DNA of 5,394 nt from Treponema sp. (GTDB taxonomy: Bacteria; Spirochaetota; Spirochaetia; Treponematales; Breznakiellaceae). The stretch is taken from positions 1-5,394 of the forward strand of contig JAISOQ010000022.1 of assembly GCA_031275515.1 (NCBI GenBank). Direction: 5' to 3'. Positions 1 to 5,394 of this stretch are shown here, piece by piece. Under the pieces are notes generated by a model, which worked only from the letters and a program-made list of their open reading frames with translations, had not been told where the DNA came from and searched no databases. A program made the position numbers and the translations under genes. Within the stretch, counting starts at the first letter, position 1, and each line of letters opens with the position of its first letter.

Positions 1-123
1 GAAATGGCAGCCGGGGCGGATCAGATCAACGCTGCGGTAAACCAGGTAAGCGAAATCAGCAGCCGGAATAAAAACGATATTGATGAACTGATCCGGGAAG
101 TCGACAGATTCAAGACCGAATGA
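1..123 (+). CDS. Methyl-accepting chemotaxis protein, C-terminal fragment
   Basis: This is the last 40 codons of a chemotaxis receptor, open from the first base of the window and ending in TGA at 121-123. The translation starts EMAAGADQINAAVNQVSEIS, which matches the final part of the receptor signalling domain: a long antiparallel coiled coil that docks CheW and CheA at the membrane. The tail continues with a charged helix ending in DRFKTE, a style I associate with spirochaete receptors. The sensor, membrane segments, HAMP domain and the conserved signalling tip all lie outside the window, so the ligand cannot be inferred. The gene ends against a convergent neighbour, with a 90-base gap. No pentapeptide of the CheR-docking type is seen at the C-terminus. 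The family call is firm despite the short length; membership in a particular receptor subclass is unknown. Confidence 0.85.
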   Translation, partial: EMAAGADQINAAVNQVSEISSRNKNDIDELIREVDRFKTE

Positions 124-150
124 TCGCGGATTTTAGTCCGTCAGACTTCA

Positions 151-200
151 GTCCGCAATTTCACGAATTTATCCGAATAACTTCGCGGACCTTTAGATTT
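151..200 (+). terminator. Probable transcription terminator after the chemotaxis receptor
   Basis: GTCCGC at 151-156 pairs perfectly with GCGGAC at 185-190, and the 3' arm is followed by CTTTAGATTTT, a loose T-rich run. A smaller hairpin sits just upstream (CGGA 127-130 with TCCG 137-140). The long loop (28 bases) contains further self-complementary bases around CGAATTTATCCG. The position between two converging genes suits a terminator, possibly serving both strands. The 3' half is also part of the dispersed repeat, so the structure may have a repeat-related origin instead. Confidence 0.4.
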
Positions 201-218
201 TATCGAACTCACGTTAAA
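168..218. repeat. Dispersed intergenic repeat, copy A
   Basis: This stretch aligns with 4162-4214 in the same orientation. Identical blocks are TTTATCCGAATAA (168-180), TTCGCGG (182-188), TTTAGA (192-197) and TCACGTTAAA (209-218), separated by short divergent spacers of nearly equal length. The stop codon of the leftward 941-residue gene (complement of 214-216) lies inside the last block. A related motif, CGCGGATTTTAG, also occurs once more at 125-136, just after the receptor stop. The copy lies between two converging 3' ends, as does copy B. It may be a REP-like or terminator-associated element; no mobile gene is attached. Confidence 0.65.
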
Positions 219-3039
219 TGAGTTTGTGCTGTTTGGCCGCCTGCCCCAGGGCTTTATTCCAGTAGTTGAGGGACAGGTAAGAGCGTTTAGCCTCCAGATC
301 GTCGATGCGGCTGGCCCGGCTTTGAAGACGTTTGAAAGCCAGGCTGATGGCAGTATTCATGTCCACTTCTTCGGCGCCGGTTTCCTGAAGGACGCAATAA
401 TAGGCGTAGTAATAAAAGGCGTCGTTGGGATCCGTCTGGGGCATACCCTCCTCCCGCAGGACACGGCGCAGGCAATCCTGGGCTTCGCTTTGGACTATCT
501 TTCCAACTTCACTTTCCGCCGGTTCCCCCCCGGAGTGATCGGGCTGTTTTACCCGGCAGAGGGCCAGGGCGCGGTAGGTGGAGACGAGGCGGGAAAAGAA
601 ATTCCGCTGGGAAAAAATAAAAAGTTCGCATTGGGAAAAGCCGCTTCGCCAGTCGGGTTGTTCAATAAAAAGGAAGTTTCCCTCAGGCAGGGCTGAGGAC
701 AGGGCGTCCGCCCGGGTTATGGTTTCCTGGTAATTACCGGACAGGTAGGCGGCCTCCAGCGCAAAGAGCCGGGCATCGTAGTTCATACAGTCGGGAAGGC
801 GGGGATTGGGGCGTTTTAAGAAAACTTCGGCTCTGAATATCCAGGCGGAACATACCTGCGCCGGGTTTGAAGAAGGCGGGTACTGGCTTTCCAGACCCTT
901 GAAGATGTCCAGGGCGTCCTGATAACAGCCGGCTTCAAAGCGGAGCCGCCCCAGGAGGAAATGGGAACGGTCCGCCCATTCGGTTCGCCCCGAGGCAACG
1001 GCGGCATGTTCGGCAAGCCGCGCCAGACGTTCGGCCTTGGAGATATTGCCGAAAAGAAAGTGAGCCCCTGCGGCATAGTACGCGGCCAGGGCCAGTTCAT
1101 CCTCGATGGACTCATTGGTACCCTGCTCAATGGCAAAGGAAAAATACTCCAGGGCATCGCTCAGGAGCTGCTGGGACACGTTCACCAGGGAAAAGAGGCG
1201 GTAGACCTGGACAAGGCCCTTTCCCCTTTCCAGGGACTGGCTCAGTATCATGGCTTCCTTGACGGATTTGAGGGCCTCGGAGCTGTTCCCTATGCTCAGA
1301 TAGTAGGCCGTCATACCTATATAGATATAGACCTTGTAGAGGGGAAAGGCTTCGGATTCTGGAGGATCGGAGAGAAAAGCGCTGCGGATATCCTCTTCCG
1401 TTCCATGAAGCAGGGCTTTACTTGTAGCCGCAATGTACCGGAGAAGGGAAGCCCTGCTTGCCCCTGCCAATACCTCGAACATCCCGGTATCAATAACTTC
1501 GTCTATTTCCAGATAGGTTCCATTTACGATGTCCCCCATGAGGGAATCCAAAACGAGGGTATCCGATCCCCGGCCTTTCAAATCCGAAAGGATTTTGAGT
1601 ACGTTAAGACAGGGGTTAAACCTCCTTTCGTCTACCCCGGTGAGGACACGATCCAAAACCATAGCCTTGATGTAATCCTTCCGTTCACCCAAAAGTTCCT
1701 CTACCCAGGGAATAAAATCGGCGATCCTAATCAGGGGATCTTCCCGAAAATCAATAAGCCCTTCCCGGAAAAAATAGTCCAGGGTCCGCGCCACCATGCG
1801 GGGATTTATACCCGCTTCCTTGAAAAGCACGGAAAACTGGGAGGGGGGGAAATACCGCCTGAACAGGGCAAAGACATAGGCTATCTCACAGAGGTCAATG
1901 GATAATTTCGCCGGAAGGGGAGCAACAAAATCGCCGGAAGGGAATTGCAGCACCCGGGGGAAGATTCTGGACCAGGGTTCAGGTACGAAGCGCGTACCGC
2001 CCTGGGAGGATTTTTCAAAAGATTCAGCCTTGAAGGTATCGGAACAGGTTCCGTACACCAGAAAACCGAACTTGCCCGAAACCGCCTTGTACCAGATGGT
2101 AAAGACCTGTACGGCCTCGGTTTTGGCTTCGTGAATATTTTCCAGAATGAGAATAGGAGTCCGCTGGGTCTGTCTCACCGCAGCCCCATAGGTTTCGCAT
2201 AATAAATGAAGAAACCGGCTTACTTTGGAAAGAAAATAACCGGAATGCTGGCTCCGAAACCGATCCTGCCCTATCATGGTTCCCAGAGCATCCAGTTCTT
2301 CCATGATCTCTTTCTCCGTCAGGGGGGCAATGAAGGAACGGATCGGCTGAGTAAGGGCGTCCGCCAGACAGCTTACCCCCCCGCCCCCGGCCCCAAAGGT
2401 GACGACCAGCGGCGGGACATCGCCTGTCAGGGAAGCGCAGTACCGGCGCAGCCCTTCCCGCTTGCCTATGAACCGGGGACCCGCAAGAAGGGAGTTCCGG
2501 TTCTCCCCCTGCTGCAAGGTACGCTGTATCCTTTCGCGATAGGGAAAAAACTTTTCAGCCGGGGCTTCCCCGCCCTCCTCTCCTTTCGGGAATGAGTGTA
2601 TGTCCTTAAGCCGGGCATACCCTGCAAGGGCGGGATTGATCCTCTCCCCTATCAGGGGATTTTCAAAAGCGCCGTAGACCGCCAGGGCTTTTTGGACATG
2701 AGGATCGCACCAGATACCGCCTTCCCCAGAAGCGATAAGACGGAAATACTGCATGGTCTCATCTCTCAGGTTCCGGCCCAGAACGGCAATATAGCCGTAT
2801 AATTCCGAGGCGGCGTCGTCCATCGTCTTACCGATAGTTTCCACCACAGTCAGTATATCGATCCAGAAGCCAATGATCTTTTCATCGAAAACGGCGGTAA
2901 TATGCCGGCGTTCAAAACCCGGGATTCCTCCCGAGGCTTTAATCGCTTCTGCAATGGAATTTTCTATTGATTTATATAAAACCGGACGGGTACGCCGTAA
3001 TTGAGCCTGAAACCGAAGAGAAAACAATATTCGTATCAT
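214..3039 (-). CDS. STAND-like ATPase-fold protein with TPR repeats (function unknown)
   Basis: I do not recognise a named gene. The 941-residue product has no signal peptide or membrane segment and is probably cytoplasmic. Residues 1-150 are helical with no motif I know. Around 184-197 is a P-loop-like LLAGPRFIGKREGL, and PILILEN (295-301) sits where a Walker B strand would be expected. Residues about 400-440 look like a winged helix (VARTLDYFFREGLIDF). Residues about 565-720 read as tandem TPR helices, with typical A-L-Y-F-A spacing, for example QDALDIFKGLESQY. This order resembles STAND signalling ATPases of the MalT type, in which the repeat array senses a ligand or partner. The P-loop lacks the usual Ser/Thr after Lys and the Walker B acidic pair is replaced by Glu-Asn, so hydrolysis is doubtful. 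No terminal DNA-binding domain is evident. The ATG at 3039 has AAGG ten bases upstream. It is transcribed away from the ornithine carbamoyltransferase gene. The reading frame is intact throughout; the STAND label is inference. Confidence 0.72.
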   Translation of the reverse strand: MIRILFSLRFQAQLRRTRPVLYKSIENSIAEAIKASGGIPGFERRHITAVFDEKIIGFWIDILTVVETIGKTMDDAASELYGYIAVLGRNLRDETMQYFRLIASGEGGIWCDPHVQKALAVYGAFENPLIGERINPALAGYARLKDIHSFPKGEEGGEAPAEKFFPYRERIQRTLQQGENRNSLLAGPRFIGKREGLRRYCASLTGDVPPLVVTFGAGGGGVSCLADALTQPIRSFIAPLTEKEIMEELDALGTMIGQDRFRSQHSGYFLSKVSRFLHLLCETYGAAVRQTQRTPILILENIHEAKTEAVQVFTIWYKAVSGKFGFLVYGTCSDTFKAESFEKSSQGGTRFVPEPWSRIFPRVLQFPSGDFVAPLPAKLSIDLCEIAYVFALFRRYFPPSQFSVLFKEAGINPRMVARTLDYFFREGLIDFREDPLIRIADFIPWVEELLGERKDYIKAMVLDRVLTGVDERRFNPCLNVLKILSDLKGRGSDTLVLDSLMGDIVNGTYLEIDEVIDTGMFEVLAGASRASLLRYIAATSKALLHGTEEDIRSAFLSDPPESEAFPLYKVYIYIGMTAYYLSIGNSSEALKSVKEAMILSQSLERGKGLVQVYRLFSLVNVSQQLLSDALEYFSFAIEQGTNESIEDELALAAYYAAGAHFLFGNISKAERLARLAEHAAVASGRTEWADRSHFLLGRLRFEAGCYQDALDIFKGLESQYPPSSNPAQVCSAWIFRAEVFLKRPNPRLPDCMNYDARLFALEAAYLSGNYQETITRADALSSALPEGNFLFIEQPDWRSGFSQCELFIFSQRNFFSRLVSTYRALALCRVKQPDHSGGEPAESEVGKIVQSEAQDCLRRVLREEGMPQTDPNDAFYYYAYYCVLQETGAEEVDMNTAISLAFKRLQSRASRIDDLEAKRSYLSLNYWNKALGQAAKQHKLI

Positions 3040-3058
3040 AGCAATTCAACCTTAAATC

Positions 3059-3088
3059 AGTATAAACTATCCTCAGGGATTTTACTAT
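3059..3088 (-). promoter_or_regulatory. Possible promoter for the STAND-like gene
   Basis: On the minus strand TATACT (complement of 3059-3064) is a good -10 hexamer, about 20 bases before the ATG at 3039. No convincing -35 lies 16-18 bases further up; the best match is TAGTAA or ATAGTA near 3082-3088. The 76-base gap must hold promoters for both divergent genes. A direct repeat ACTATC occurs at 3066-3071 and 3084-3089 and could be an operator half-site pair, though it is short enough to be chance. On the plus strand, TATCAT at 3086-3091 is the best -10 candidate for the ornithine carbamoyltransferase gene. Confidence 0.3.
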
Positions 3089-3106
3089 CATACGGTGATT
3101 ATTTAT

Positions 3107-3111
3107 GGAGG
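3107..3111 (+). promoter_or_regulatory. Ribosome binding site that fixes the start of ornithine carbamoyltransferase
   Basis: GGAGG lies four bases before ATG at 3116-3118. The longer in-frame start, GTG at 3095, has no such site in front of it and would place the Shine-Dalgarno inside the coding region. The N-terminus from 3116 (MNLESFRGRSLLTW) also fits where the family normally begins. The start at 3116 is therefore preferred. Confidence 0.85.
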
Positions 3112-3115
3112 CATT

Positions 3116-4057
3116 ATGAATTTGGAATCTTTCAGGGGACGCTCTCTCTTAACTTGGATTGATTATACAGAAGAAGAAATCCGCTGTCTGTTGGAGTTCT
3201 CCAAACAGGTAAAAGCCGAAAAGCGCCGGGGCGAGGTTCAAGAACGCTTTAAGGGAAAAACCCTCGCCCTGATCTTCGAAAAACGATCCACCAGAACCCG
3301 CTGCGCCTTTGAAACCGCCTTTGGGGAAGAAGGAGGGCATCCGGTATTCCTCTCCACCCAGGACATACAATTGGGGGCTAAGGAATCCGTTGAGGATACC
3401 GCCCGTGTCCTGGGCCGGATGTTCAACGCCATCCAGTTCCGGGGGTTCAAACAGTCCACGGTAGAAACCCTGGCCCAATACTCAGGAATTCCGGTCTACA
3501 ACGGCCTTACCGACAGTTTCCACCCCACCCAGGTTCTGGCGGACATCATGACTTTGGAAGAAAACTCAGGGCCCTGTAAGGGAAAAAAGCTCTGTTTCGT
3601 AGGCGACGGCAGGAACAATGTGGCCCGGTCCCTCATGGTGATATGCGCCAAACTTGGGGTCCACTTTACGGTGGTTACGCCCCCGGACCTCAATCCCGAC
3701 GCCTCCCTGATAGAAAACTGCGCTCCTCTGGCTGCGGCTTCCGGCGCGGATATCCGCATCACCGCCGATACCGCCGGGGTCGAAGGGGCTGATGCGGTCT
3801 ACACCGATGTCTGGGTTTCTATGGGCGAAGAAGCCCTGCGGAAGGAGCGGCTTTCCCTCCTCATGCCCTACCAGGTCAACCAGGCCCTGATGGACAAAAC
3901 CCGCCGCAAAGACGCCATCTTCCTCCACTGCCTCCCGGCGGTCAAGGGCGAGGAGGCTGCCGCCGAGGTGATCGAAGGCCCCCAAAGCCGCGTCTGGGAC
4001 GAAGCGGAGAACCGCAAGCACACGATCAAGGCCATCATGCTGGCGACCCTGGGATAA
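3116..4057 (+). CDS. argF: Ornithine carbamoyltransferase
   Basis: This enzyme transfers the carbamoyl group of carbamoyl phosphate to ornithine, giving citrulline and phosphate, in the cytoplasm, normally as a trimer or larger oligomer. The 313-residue product has every family landmark: carbamoyl-phosphate loop STRTR (58-62), HPTQ (136-139), the start of the ornithine domain FVGDGRNN (161-168), the ornithine-binding SMG loop in DVWVSMG (231-237), and HCLP (271-274) with the catalytic Cys. The C-terminus DEAENRKHTIKAIM is also typical. The length fits the anabolic enzyme (about 300-315) better than ArcB (about 330-340), and the sequence reads close to the Thermotoga-type ArgF. No arginine deiminase, carbamate kinase or other arginine gene is next to it, so direction in vivo is not fixed by context. 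A strong Shine-Dalgarno precedes the ATG and a hairpin follows the stop. The family call is very secure; the argF rather than arcB symbol is moderately so. Confidence 0.96.
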   Translation: MNLESFRGRSLLTWIDYTEEEIRCLLEFSKQVKAEKRRGEVQERFKGKTLALIFEKRSTRTRCAFETAFGEEGGHPVFLSTQDIQLGAKESVEDTARVLGRMFNAIQFRGFKQSTVETLAQYSGIPVYNGLTDSFHPTQVLADIMTLEENSGPCKGKKLCFVGDGRNNVARSLMVICAKLGVHFTVVTPPDLNPDASLIENCAPLAAASGADIRITADTAGVEGADAVYTDVWVSMGEEALRKERLSLLMPYQVNQALMDKTRRKDAIFLHCLPAVKGEEAAAEVIEGPQSRVWDEAENRKHTIKAIMLATLG

Positions 4058-4072
4058 ACGGCGCGCCGGCCC

Positions 4073-4110
4073 GGAGGGGGAGGGGAAGTAACCCCTTCCC
4101 CCTCCTTCGT
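4073..4110 (+). terminator. Terminator hairpin after ornithine carbamoyltransferase
   Basis: GGAGGGGGAGGGG (4073-4085) pairs with CCCCTTCCCCCTCC (4092-4105) over thirteen base pairs with one bulged base, around the six-base loop AAGTAA. It starts 16 bases after the stop codon. The downstream tract is only TTCGTT, so it is a weak intrinsic terminator by U-run but a very stable stem. The arms are pure purine and pure pyrimidine. Confidence 0.6.
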
Positions 4111-4161
4111 TCAACAAAATCCCGGGCTTGAGACAGAGGCGTTTACACGGATGAACGCTGT

Positions 4162-4214
4162 TTTATCCGAATAATTCGCGGGCTTTTAGAATTCCACATT
4201 GAAATCACGTTAAA
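4162..4214. repeat. Dispersed intergenic repeat, copy B
   Basis: This is the second copy of the element at 168-218, in the same orientation, sharing the blocks TTTATCCGAATAA (4162-4174), TTCGCGG, TTTAGA (4185-4190) and TCACGTTAAA (4205-4214). Here the core CGAATAATTCG (4169-4179) is a perfect palindrome around a central A, flanked by CC and GG, and followed by GCTTTTAG, so it can fold as a small terminator-like hairpin. A further small inverted repeat, GCGTT 4139-4143 with AACGC 4154-4158, lies just before it. Like copy A it lies between converging 3' ends (ornithine carbamoyltransferase and the regulator remnant). The rest of the gap from 4106 to 4243 holds nothing else I can identify. Confidence 0.65.
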
Positions 4215-4243
4215 CCAGAGGCGGGAGCAAGATTAGGAGCGGT

Positions 4244-4590
4244 TTAATTTGCCGCTTGGGTAGAGGGTAAATTTTCTAAAGGGTATTGGGCTTCCAAACC
4301 TTTAGCCACATCAAAAACAATTTTTTTACCGGCATCGTTCAGTTGATCGACCTCCAAGGCAACGGCCATAGCCCAGGGCGAACATACCGGATGTTCTTTT
4401 CCTTCACAGATATTCGACGGTTGTATTCAGAGCCTTGGCAATTCTTACCGCCGTATCCGCCCGCGGGAATTTCTTTTTGCTCCTCCATGTGGAAAGGGTT
4501 GACTGCTTGACCTGTGTCCTGAGGATAACCGGGAGATCTTTCTGCGCCAAATTTCCATACCGATTCAGGAAACGCTTCGCCATAATTCAT
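4244..4590 (-). pseudogene. Frameshifted XRE/Cro-family helix-turn-helix regulator
   Basis: Two adjacent minus-strand frames together read as one small DNA-binding regulator. The first, from ATG at 4583 to TGA at 4404-4406, gives 59 residues including VKQSTLSTWRSKKKFPRADT and then VRIAKALNTTVEYL, the classic recognition helix and closing helices of an XRE/Cro-type domain. It stops exactly where family members continue as EYLVxGKE. The next frame resumes at once with EGKEHPVCSPWAMAV (from 4405) and runs 53 residues to TAA at 4244-4246, ending STQAAN. A two-base loss after CTG (or a one-base gain) explains the break. The N-terminus is also uncertain: a different frame offers MNYGEAF from ATG at 4590, so a second shift may exist, and neither start has a clear ribosome site. 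The intact ancestor would be about 112-116 residues, probably a repressor of itself or of a neighbour. A sequencing error, or a functional 59-residue short form, are the alternatives. Confidence 0.72.
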
Positions 4591-5394
4591 GCCGTCAAAC
4601 ACTATCCGTATAGCCAAAAATACCCTCATGTTTTATTTCCGGCAGATCCTTATTATGCTGGTGAACCTGTACACGGTCAGGGTAGCGCTTGCCGTGCTGG
4701 GCGCGGAGGATTACGGAATATATAACGTGACAGCGGGGGTAGTTGCCATGTTCAGCTTTTTGAGCGGTTCCATGGCGGCGGCCAGCCAGCGGTATTTTTC
4801 CTTTGAGATTGGGAGAAACAACGGCAAAGGGTTAGTAAAAACATTCTGCCTGACTATGACGATCTATGTATTGATCAGCCTTGTTTTTTTGATAGTTTCA
4901 GAAACCGCAGGCGCGTGGTTTGTAAAAAACAAACTGGTCATGCCTTTGGACCGTTTGAACGCGGCTTTCTGGGTATATCAATGTTCAGTGCTCTCATTCA
5001 TACTGACAATGATCACCACGCCCTACAAGGCGGTCATCATCGCCCACGAAAATATGAACGTATATGCTGCCGTAAGCATTGTGGAAGCAGTATTAAAATT
5101 ACTTACCGCCTATATGATGCAGTTTTTCTTGTTTGACAAACTTAAACTGTACGGCATATTGCTGCTTGGGGTGACGTTTATTACTACCGGCATATACCGG
5201 ACTGTTTCCGCCCGGAAATACGCCGAATGTAAATTCAGGTATTGCCGGGATCTTCCGCTGTTTGGGGAAATGACCGGTTATATAGGCTGGAACCTGTTTG
5301 GGACGCTGGCGGATGTCATGAAGTATCAGGGCGTCAATGTCCTGCTGAATCTGTTTTTCGGCCCCTTAGTCAATGCCGCGCGGGGCCTGTCAAG
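4589..5394 (+). CDS. Polysaccharide flippase, Wzx/MATE-like, 5' part
   Basis: Open from ATG at 4589 to the window end, giving 268 residues of a membrane protein of the MOP exporter superfamily, which moves lipid-linked saccharide units across the inner membrane for O-antigen, capsule or other surface glycans. The N-terminus MPSNTIRIAKNTLMFYFRQI carries the RIAKNTL-x-xYFR pattern typical of this group; an in-frame TAA at 4583-4585 rules out a longer start, and the later ATG at 4628 would cut off the conserved part. LGAEDYGIYNVTAGVVAMF (38-56), SMAAASQRYFSFE (61-73), TPYKAVIIAHEN (144-155) and GWNLFG (233-238) are further family-like stretches. Hydrophobic segments appear near 12-30, 44-64, 84-105, 124-145, 159-181 and 187-205. 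Family members have about 450-520 residues and 12-14 membrane helices, so roughly half is present. There is no good Shine-Dalgarno; AGGA at 4567-4570 is too far. It likely opens a glycan locus beyond the window; the substrate is unknown. Confidence 0.85.
   Translation, partial: MPSNTIRIAKNTLMFYFRQILIMLVNLYTVRVALAVLGAEDYGIYNVTAGVVAMFSFLSGSMAAASQRYFSFEIGRNNGKGLVKTFCLTMTIYVLISLVFLIVSETAGAWFVKNKLVMPLDRLNAAFWVYQCSVLSFILTMITTPYKAVIIAHENMNVYAAVSIVEAVLKLLTAYMMQFFLFDKLKLYGILLLGVTFITTGIYRTVSARKYAECKFRYCRDLPLFGEMTGYIGWNLFGTLADVMKYQGVNVLLNLFFGPLVNAARGLS

Noticed and set aside
961..1905. A 314-codon open frame on the plus strand inside the 941-residue gene
   Set aside because: It is antisense to a well-supported gene, its translation is low-complexity and Gly/Pro-rich with no recognisable motif, and other open stretches in the same plus frame (226-696, 2206-2802) show that codon bias of the real gene keeps this frame open.
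3095..3115. Extended GTG start for ornithine carbamoyltransferase
   Set aside because: It would add seven residues encoded by the Shine-Dalgarno region itself; the GGAGG placed four bases before the ATG at 3116 is decisive.
3566..4117. A 183-codon minus-strand open frame across ornithine carbamoyltransferase
   Set aside because: The plus-strand enzyme is unmistakable, with all catalytic motifs in frame; the opposite frame has no family likeness and no start signal.
168..4214. The two repeats as ends of a composite transposon carrying the STAND-like and ornithine carbamoyltransferase genes
   Set aside because: The repeats are short, have diverged, carry no transposase, and show no flanking target duplication; their convergent-gap placement is better explained by a dispersed intergenic element.
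4339..4629. A 96-codon minus-strand frame starting MRVFLAIRIVFDG
   Set aside because: It covers the regulator remnant in the wrong frame for the helix-turn-helix and its first part is antisense to the conserved flippase N-terminus. Only its MNYGEAF start is kept as a possible displaced N-terminus of the regulator.
4435..4725. A 96-codon plus-strand frame overlapping the flippase start
   Set aside because: The flippase frame from 4589 has clear family motifs; this frame is antisense to the regulator remnant and then out of frame with the flippase.

Overview
The window looks like chromosomal DNA of a spirochaete, most likely a Treponema of the termite-gut type. This rests on three things: a methyl-accepting chemotaxis protein tail ending in a spirochaete-like acidic/basic C-terminus, a large TPR protein whose style I associate with Treponema, and moderate GC with short AT-rich promoter gaps. 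This assignment is recognition from memory, not a database result.

Layout. (1) 1-123 (+): last 40 codons of a chemotaxis receptor. (2) 124-213: convergent gap holding inverted repeats and the first copy of a dispersed repeat. (3) 214-3039 (-): a 941-residue STAND-like protein with a degenerate nucleotide-binding site, a winged-helix-like segment and a TPR array. (4) 3040-3115: short divergent promoter gap. (5) 3116-4057 (+): ornithine carbamoyltransferase, complete, 313 residues, with all active-site motifs. (6) 4058-4243: convergent gap with a strong purine/pyrimidine hairpin and the second copy of the repeat. (7) 4244-4590 (-): a frameshifted XRE/Cro-type helix-turn-helix regulator. (8) 4589-5394 (+): the first 268 codons of a polysaccharide flippase (Wzx/MATE-like), cut by the window end.

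The genes do not form one operon. The receptor belongs to the unseen left side, and the flippase probably opens a surface-polysaccharide locus to the right. The STAND-like gene and the ornithine carbamoyltransferase gene are divergent neighbours sharing a 76-base control region, so co-regulation is possible but not shown. Both repeat copies sit between the 3' ends of converging genes, in the same orientation, and bracket that divergent pair.

The points most worth a second look are the repeat pair, the damaged P-loop of the 941-residue protein, and the regulator remnant whose start region overlaps the flippase start head-to-head. I see no RNA genes, CRISPR array, transposase or origin. No stretch longer than 300 bases lacks a gene or gene remnant.
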